The notes beneath the pieces were generated by a model. It saw only the letters and a program-made list of their open reading frames with translations. It was not told where the DNA came from and ran no database searches. A DNA stretch of 21,069 bases from Pleurotus ostreatus/Saccharomyces cerevisiae fusant (taxonomy: Eukaryota > Opisthokonta), in contig JAMQCK010000505.1 in NCBI GenBank assembly GCA_024196135.1, forward strand, positions 1 to 21,069. Reading direction: 5' to 3'. Position numbers and translations under genes: made by a program. Positions 19,270 to 21,069 of this stretch are shown piece after piece; position 1 is the first letter of the stretch; every line of letters begins with the position of its first letter.

Positions 19270-20403
19270 GTCGACGTCGAGCTCGGCGCTTGATAGTTCT
19301 GAAGGTCAAGGTCGAGGAGAACGACGACGCGCGTATGTTCTCGACAGATGACATCGTCGAGAGGTAGACTGACAGAGAGGAAAGGTAAAGTGACCATCGG
19401 GCATCTATAGGACCCCTACTTATTGGCCTGCTTATTGGCGTGGAGGTTTATGTCAGATGCCGGACAAAAATGAGCTGCGGAACGGAACAGGTCTTTGAAA
19501 ACACCGGACAAATCGAGGTTGGGCGTATGAAGCTTTCTGCGCCGAGACTGCGGAGGGCCGAACAGGACGTGTTGGTCACCAGCAACTCTCTGTAAGATGG
19601 GCGCCGGATGACTCGCCTTTTGCCTTTCAGGAGATTTCATGCGGTCGTTCTGACAGGCCATCACTGATTCTTGGCAAAAGAGCGCATAGGACGAGCATTT
19701 GGATCTGGGAGGAGGGTAGCGGAGATCGGATCGAAAGAAGCGGGCGGAAGCAAGCGGGAGTAAATTGTATAATCACAAACAAGCTTCGCGTTCGCGCCAC
19801 CGCGTCCTTTTCGCCAACGATGGCCAGTTGTGCTTGCATTCGTGAGATGCAATCGACACGGGTCAAGGGGGAAAAATAAGAAAAAAAGAAAAAGAAATTA
19901 GCAAACTGGATCAAAAAGGGCCGAACTTGCGCCCTTTAGGGAATTTAAACCCATCGACTCTTGAAGACAGCTGGCAGTACCCTCCTGAGTTCCAAGTGAA
20001 CCCACCCTCTTGCACAGGACCCATCCCCTCAAGGGATGCCAATGGCGAAGGGCTGCTCAGCTGTTGCAGGGGGATAAGGTATGCATCAGGTCATTGTCAG
20101 AATCTTGGGTTAAATTTGGCCCAGAGGGTAGGGGGAGATAATCCGAGGTTTTTGCTTGAGCGAATTAATCCTTTCGCCGTTGCGAACCTTTGTATTCAAC
20201 GCAACGTACCATGTACGAATGGTCGAAGGACAACGTTGACGACGAGTGAGTGTTGAATTACGGAGCGTAGCTCGACGCAATGCAATAAGATGGTGCGCTG
20301 GCAGCAGTGTTACATAGACATACGATGTTGCATACAAAAGCATAAGTAAACGACGGCCCCCCTCAAGATAATCGACAGCCTAGACCGAGCGCGAGTAAAC
20401 AGC
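19270..20403. other. Intergenic region between FAS1 and eL8 genes
   Basis: About 1.1 kb holding the FAS1 promoter on its left and the eL8 3' UTR on its right. It includes an A-rich/T-rich tract around 19875-19900. I found no tRNA, no coding exon chain and no clear repeat in it. Confidence 0.55.
19405..19438 (-). promoter_or_regulatory. Putative FAS1 promoter: TATA-like and two CCAAT boxes
   Basis: On the minus strand, ctataga lies at about 19404-19410, some 137 bases upstream of the FAS1 ATG. Two CCAAT pentamers lie just upstream at 19422-19426 and 19434-19438, 12 bases apart. CCAAT is the site of the conserved HAP/NF-Y complex. The arrangement is promoter-like; function is inferred. Confidence 0.45.
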
Positions 20404-21069
20404 TTAGAGCTTGTTGACGGTGGCGGCGTTGATGTTCTGGCCGGCAGCCTTCGCGCGCTTGCGGAGCATCTGGGTCGACTTCGAGCCACGGACACCACCA
20501 CCCCACTGGCGGCGCTGCTCCTCGTACTTGTCAGAGCTGAGGGGACGTTAGTCAACGCACTGGAAACACAAACGAGCTCGACGTACAAGTTGGCCTTGGC
20601 GGCGGAGACGAGAGTAGCGAGCTCGCGCTGGTCCTCGGACTTGACGTCCTGGACGGCGAGGACGGCGGCGGTCTTCTTGTGGACGACCGTCCCGAGGCGC
20701 GCCTTACCCTTGACGATGACGTACGGGACGCCCATCTTGCGGCAGAGCGCGGGGAGGAAGACGACGAGCTCGATGGGGTCAACGTCGTGCGCGATGACGA
20801 CGAGGTTCGCCTTCTTCGCCTCGATGAGCGCGACGACGTGGTTCAGGCCGTACTTGACGAAGAGGGGCTTCTTGGTGTCATCCTGCGCAAACGCAACGTT
20901 AGTCACCCAAGGTCAGACAGACACATTTTGCACGCAAACGCACCTTCTTCTCCTTGTCGGCGGCAGCCTCAGTGGCGGTCTGCTCGAGGCGGGTGCGCTT
21001 CTCGAGCTTCGTCTCCGGGCGGTACTTGTTCAGGAGCTTGAACAGCTGCGTCGCCGTGTTCTTGTCGAG
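20404..21069 (-). CDS. RPL8: 60S ribosomal protein eL8 (L7a/L8 family), 5' part missing
   Basis: Structural protein of the large ribosomal subunit with an L7Ae-type RNA-binding fold, acting in the cytosol. Three exons are visible on the minus strand: 21069-20944 (runs off the window), 20882-20587 and 20536-20404. Introns are GT-AG of 61 and 50 bases, with phases that fit. The 184 residues present include [67 protein letters not shown], a [11 protein letters not shown] stretch and the C-terminal NAATVNKL. Roughly the first 70-80 residues lie beyond the right edge (inferred from the usual ~255-residue family length). All visible blocks are in their usual order, with no break. The introns are too short to host a typical snoRNA. 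Confidence 0.95.

Noticed and set aside
19900..20260. tRNA-like segments (ggttcgc and similar words)
   Set aside because: No paired A and B boxes at proper spacing and no cloverleaf could be drawn on either strand.
20537..20943. snoRNA hosted in eL8 introns
   Set aside because: Ribosomal-protein introns often carry snoRNAs, but these two are only 61 and 50 bases and show no C/D box pair or H/ACA layout.

Overview
The window looks like nuclear DNA from a filamentous basidiomycete, probably an Agaricomycete. It is GC-rich, its genes are broken by many 50-120 nt GT-AG introns, and its proteins have fungal architectures (Suv39/Clr4-type methyltransferase, fasciclin protein with a GPI-like tail, F-box/LRR protein, Sps19-type reductase). 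The order is an inference; I cannot name a species.

Layout. Bases 1-4842 hold no gene I can support. The stretch is crowded with different short tandem duplications (19-28 bp units, 2-4 copies each). At 4843-7064 (+) lies a seven-exon peroxisomal-type 2,4-dienoyl-CoA reductase. Bases 7065-9475 again show no convincing gene. At 9476-11096 (-) is a two-exon F-box-like/LRR protein. It shares a 366-base divergent promoter region with a Su(var)3-9/Clr4-type histone H3K9 methyltransferase at 11463-13994 (+). The pre-SET, SET and post-SET parts of that gene are intact once ten introns are removed, but its chromodomain-like N-terminus does not read in one frame. Three tandem minus-strand genes follow: a single-finger C2H2 protein (14449-16277), a secreted two-domain FAS1 protein with a GPI-like tail (17003-19269) that carries a one-base frame break, and ribosomal protein eL8 (20404 to beyond the right edge, 5' part missing).

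The genes do not form an operon or an obvious biosynthetic cluster. They look like ordinary neighbouring genes for lipid oxidation, protein turnover, chromatin, transcription, cell surface and ribosome. I did not find a new biological system. The points most worth checking are the two frame-broken genes, the microexons in the methyltransferase, the tandem-repeat-expanded introns of the reductase and the repeat-rich left flank. Exon boundaries were placed by hand from GT/AG sites, phase and family motifs, without transcript evidence.
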